This document shows positions 63,433 to 64,000 of a DNA stretch of 64,000 nucleotides, piece by piece. The position numbers and the translations under genes are program-made. Positions within the stretch are counted from its first letter, which is position 1, and every line of letters begins with the position of its first letter. Below the pieces are notes generated by a model. The model made no database searches. It was given only the letters and a program-made list of their open reading frames with translations, and had not been told where the DNA came from. This stretch comes from Alphaproteobacteria bacterium (GTDB taxonomy: Bacteria > Pseudomonadota > Alphaproteobacteria > Rhodospirillales > Rhodospirillaceae): assembly GCA_012103295.1 (NCBI GenBank), contig WLXB01000001.1:1-64000 (forward strand), given 5' to 3'.

Positions 63433-64000
63433 TTAGGCAGACCTGATTCTGAGACTCGTATCCATAGAAGACAAAGCCTCGTAGCCATTTTTACGGACAA
63501 CAATCATGTCTTCCACATGGGTCGTACCCCAGCCCACTTCGCTGTAGGGCATGTCGAGGGTGTAGACCGTACCATCTTCGAAGGTGAAATCATCATCGAA
63601 CGTCCCCGGCACTTCTCCACCGGTGGGCCACGGCTGGTCGGTGTGTTCCAAGCCAACATTGTGAGGTGCGCCGAATCCGTTGGGCACCCCCTCTTGCATC
63701 ATCAGATCGTAAAACATTTTTGATGCTTCGGAGAACTTCATTCCGGGTTTCACGGCGTCATATACGAGGCGACTACATTTGGTATCAGCTTCGATTCGTT
63801 TAACCAAACTGTCGGGCGGGTCGCCAACCATAACGGTGCGCCCGACGTCACCATGGTACCCCTTGTATACGCCGACGCTATCAAGCTTCATGAAATCTCC
63901 TTTTGAGACCACGCCTGAGTTCAGACCATCAATATTGGCGATCATCCACTTGCCACGGCCACCTAGCTCACCCCATTTACGTGCGTGCGCCAACTCGATT
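63433..64000 (-). CDS. M24 metallopeptidase (Xaa-Pro aminopeptidase-like), N-terminus beyond window
   Basis: The C-terminal 189 codons; the frame is open to base 64000. Metal ligands: Asp in MKLDSVGVY and Asp in YHGDVGRT, His in PHNVGLEHTDQ, Glu in DMPYSEVGWG and Glu in THVEDMIVV, the five-ligand set of the pita-bread fold. Substrate (Xaa-Pro peptides, creatine or prolidase type) cannot be decided without the N-domain. Upstream of MFS by 79 bp, so likely the same operon as amine oxidase C. Confidence 0.9.
   Translation of the reverse strand, partial: IELAHARKWGELGGRGKWMIANIDGLNSGVVSKGDFMKLDSVGVYKGYHGDVGRTVMVGDPPDSLVKRIEADTKCSRLVYDAVKPGMKFSEASKMFYDLMMQEGVPNGFGAPHNVGLEHTDQPWPTGGEVPGTFDDDFTFEDGTVYTLDMPYSEVGWGTTHVEDMIVVRKNGYEALSSMDTSLRIRSA

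Overview
The window looks like a chromosome segment of a free-living, probably aquatic alphaproteobacterium. The best clue is the imuA-imuB-dnaE2 mutagenesis cassette, which carries the alphaproteobacterial LexA box form GTTC-N7-GTTC. Several TonB receptors, Tat-exported flavoenzymes, a PAS_5-type protein and a Zur/ZnuD zinc locus fit this. I see no rRNA, tRNA, CRISPR array, phage or insertion sequence. Genus and species cannot be told from the sequence alone.

Layout. 1-9.4 kb: a cut acyl-CoA dehydrogenase divergent from a GntR/UTRA regulator with a strong palindromic operator between them; msrA; a TonB receptor ending at a bidirectional terminator; an isochorismatase-fold hydrolase; an exported limonene-epoxide-hydrolase-like protein; a degenerate EAL protein; an NmrA/maleate-isomerase-like pair. 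9.4-15.4 kb: dnaE2, imuB and imuA in one SOS operon. 15.4-19 kb: SnoaL-like protein, CaiB-type CoA transferase, overlapping cupin, a short direct-repeat array, a DUF420-like membrane protein and a DinB-fold protein. 19-24 kb: a Rap1a/Tai-like protein, then zur, znuD and a PepSY/BNR membrane protein. This block is followed by a copy of the 3' end of the dinB-like gene, as if it had entered by recombination. 24-34.3 kb: GIY-YIG, HI0933 flavoprotein, two VOC proteins, an SMR pump, a second receptor family, a class C serine hydrolase, a GDSL esterase with a short barrel, a second COG5553-type cupin and an MBL hydrolase.

34.3-42.3 kb: two tandem Tat flavin amine oxidases, an FMN alpha-hydroxyacid oxidase, a PAS-type protein, an unknown membrane protein and a Baeyer-Villiger-type monooxygenase. 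42.7-49.5 kb: a minus-strand operon of ThDP enzyme, solute-binding protein, propeller lipoprotein, methyltransferase and an unrecognised 405-residue protein. 49.5-58 kb: an alpha/beta hydrolase frameshifted by a perfect 68-bp tandem duplication, a CHASE-like membrane protein divergent from a 14-repeat WD40 protein, an amidohydrolase, DUF1772, an MDR reductase and an FAD-linked oxidase. 58-64 kb: a receptor related to the first one, converging at a terminator on an M24 peptidase - MFS - amine oxidase operon.

How the parts may fit. The GGACAAA/TTTGTCC operator at the GntR gene recurs upstream of the receptor at 58 kb. This suggests one regulator links the two window ends: outer-membrane uptake (TonB), export or uptake (MFS), and oxidation of amine-like substrates. 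That is inference. The most notable direct observations are this shared operator, the amine oxidase paralog with Gln in place of the flavin-site Lys, the 68-bp frameshifting duplication, the dinB 3' remnant bracketing the zinc locus, and the phased 13-bp repeats at 17.7 kb.
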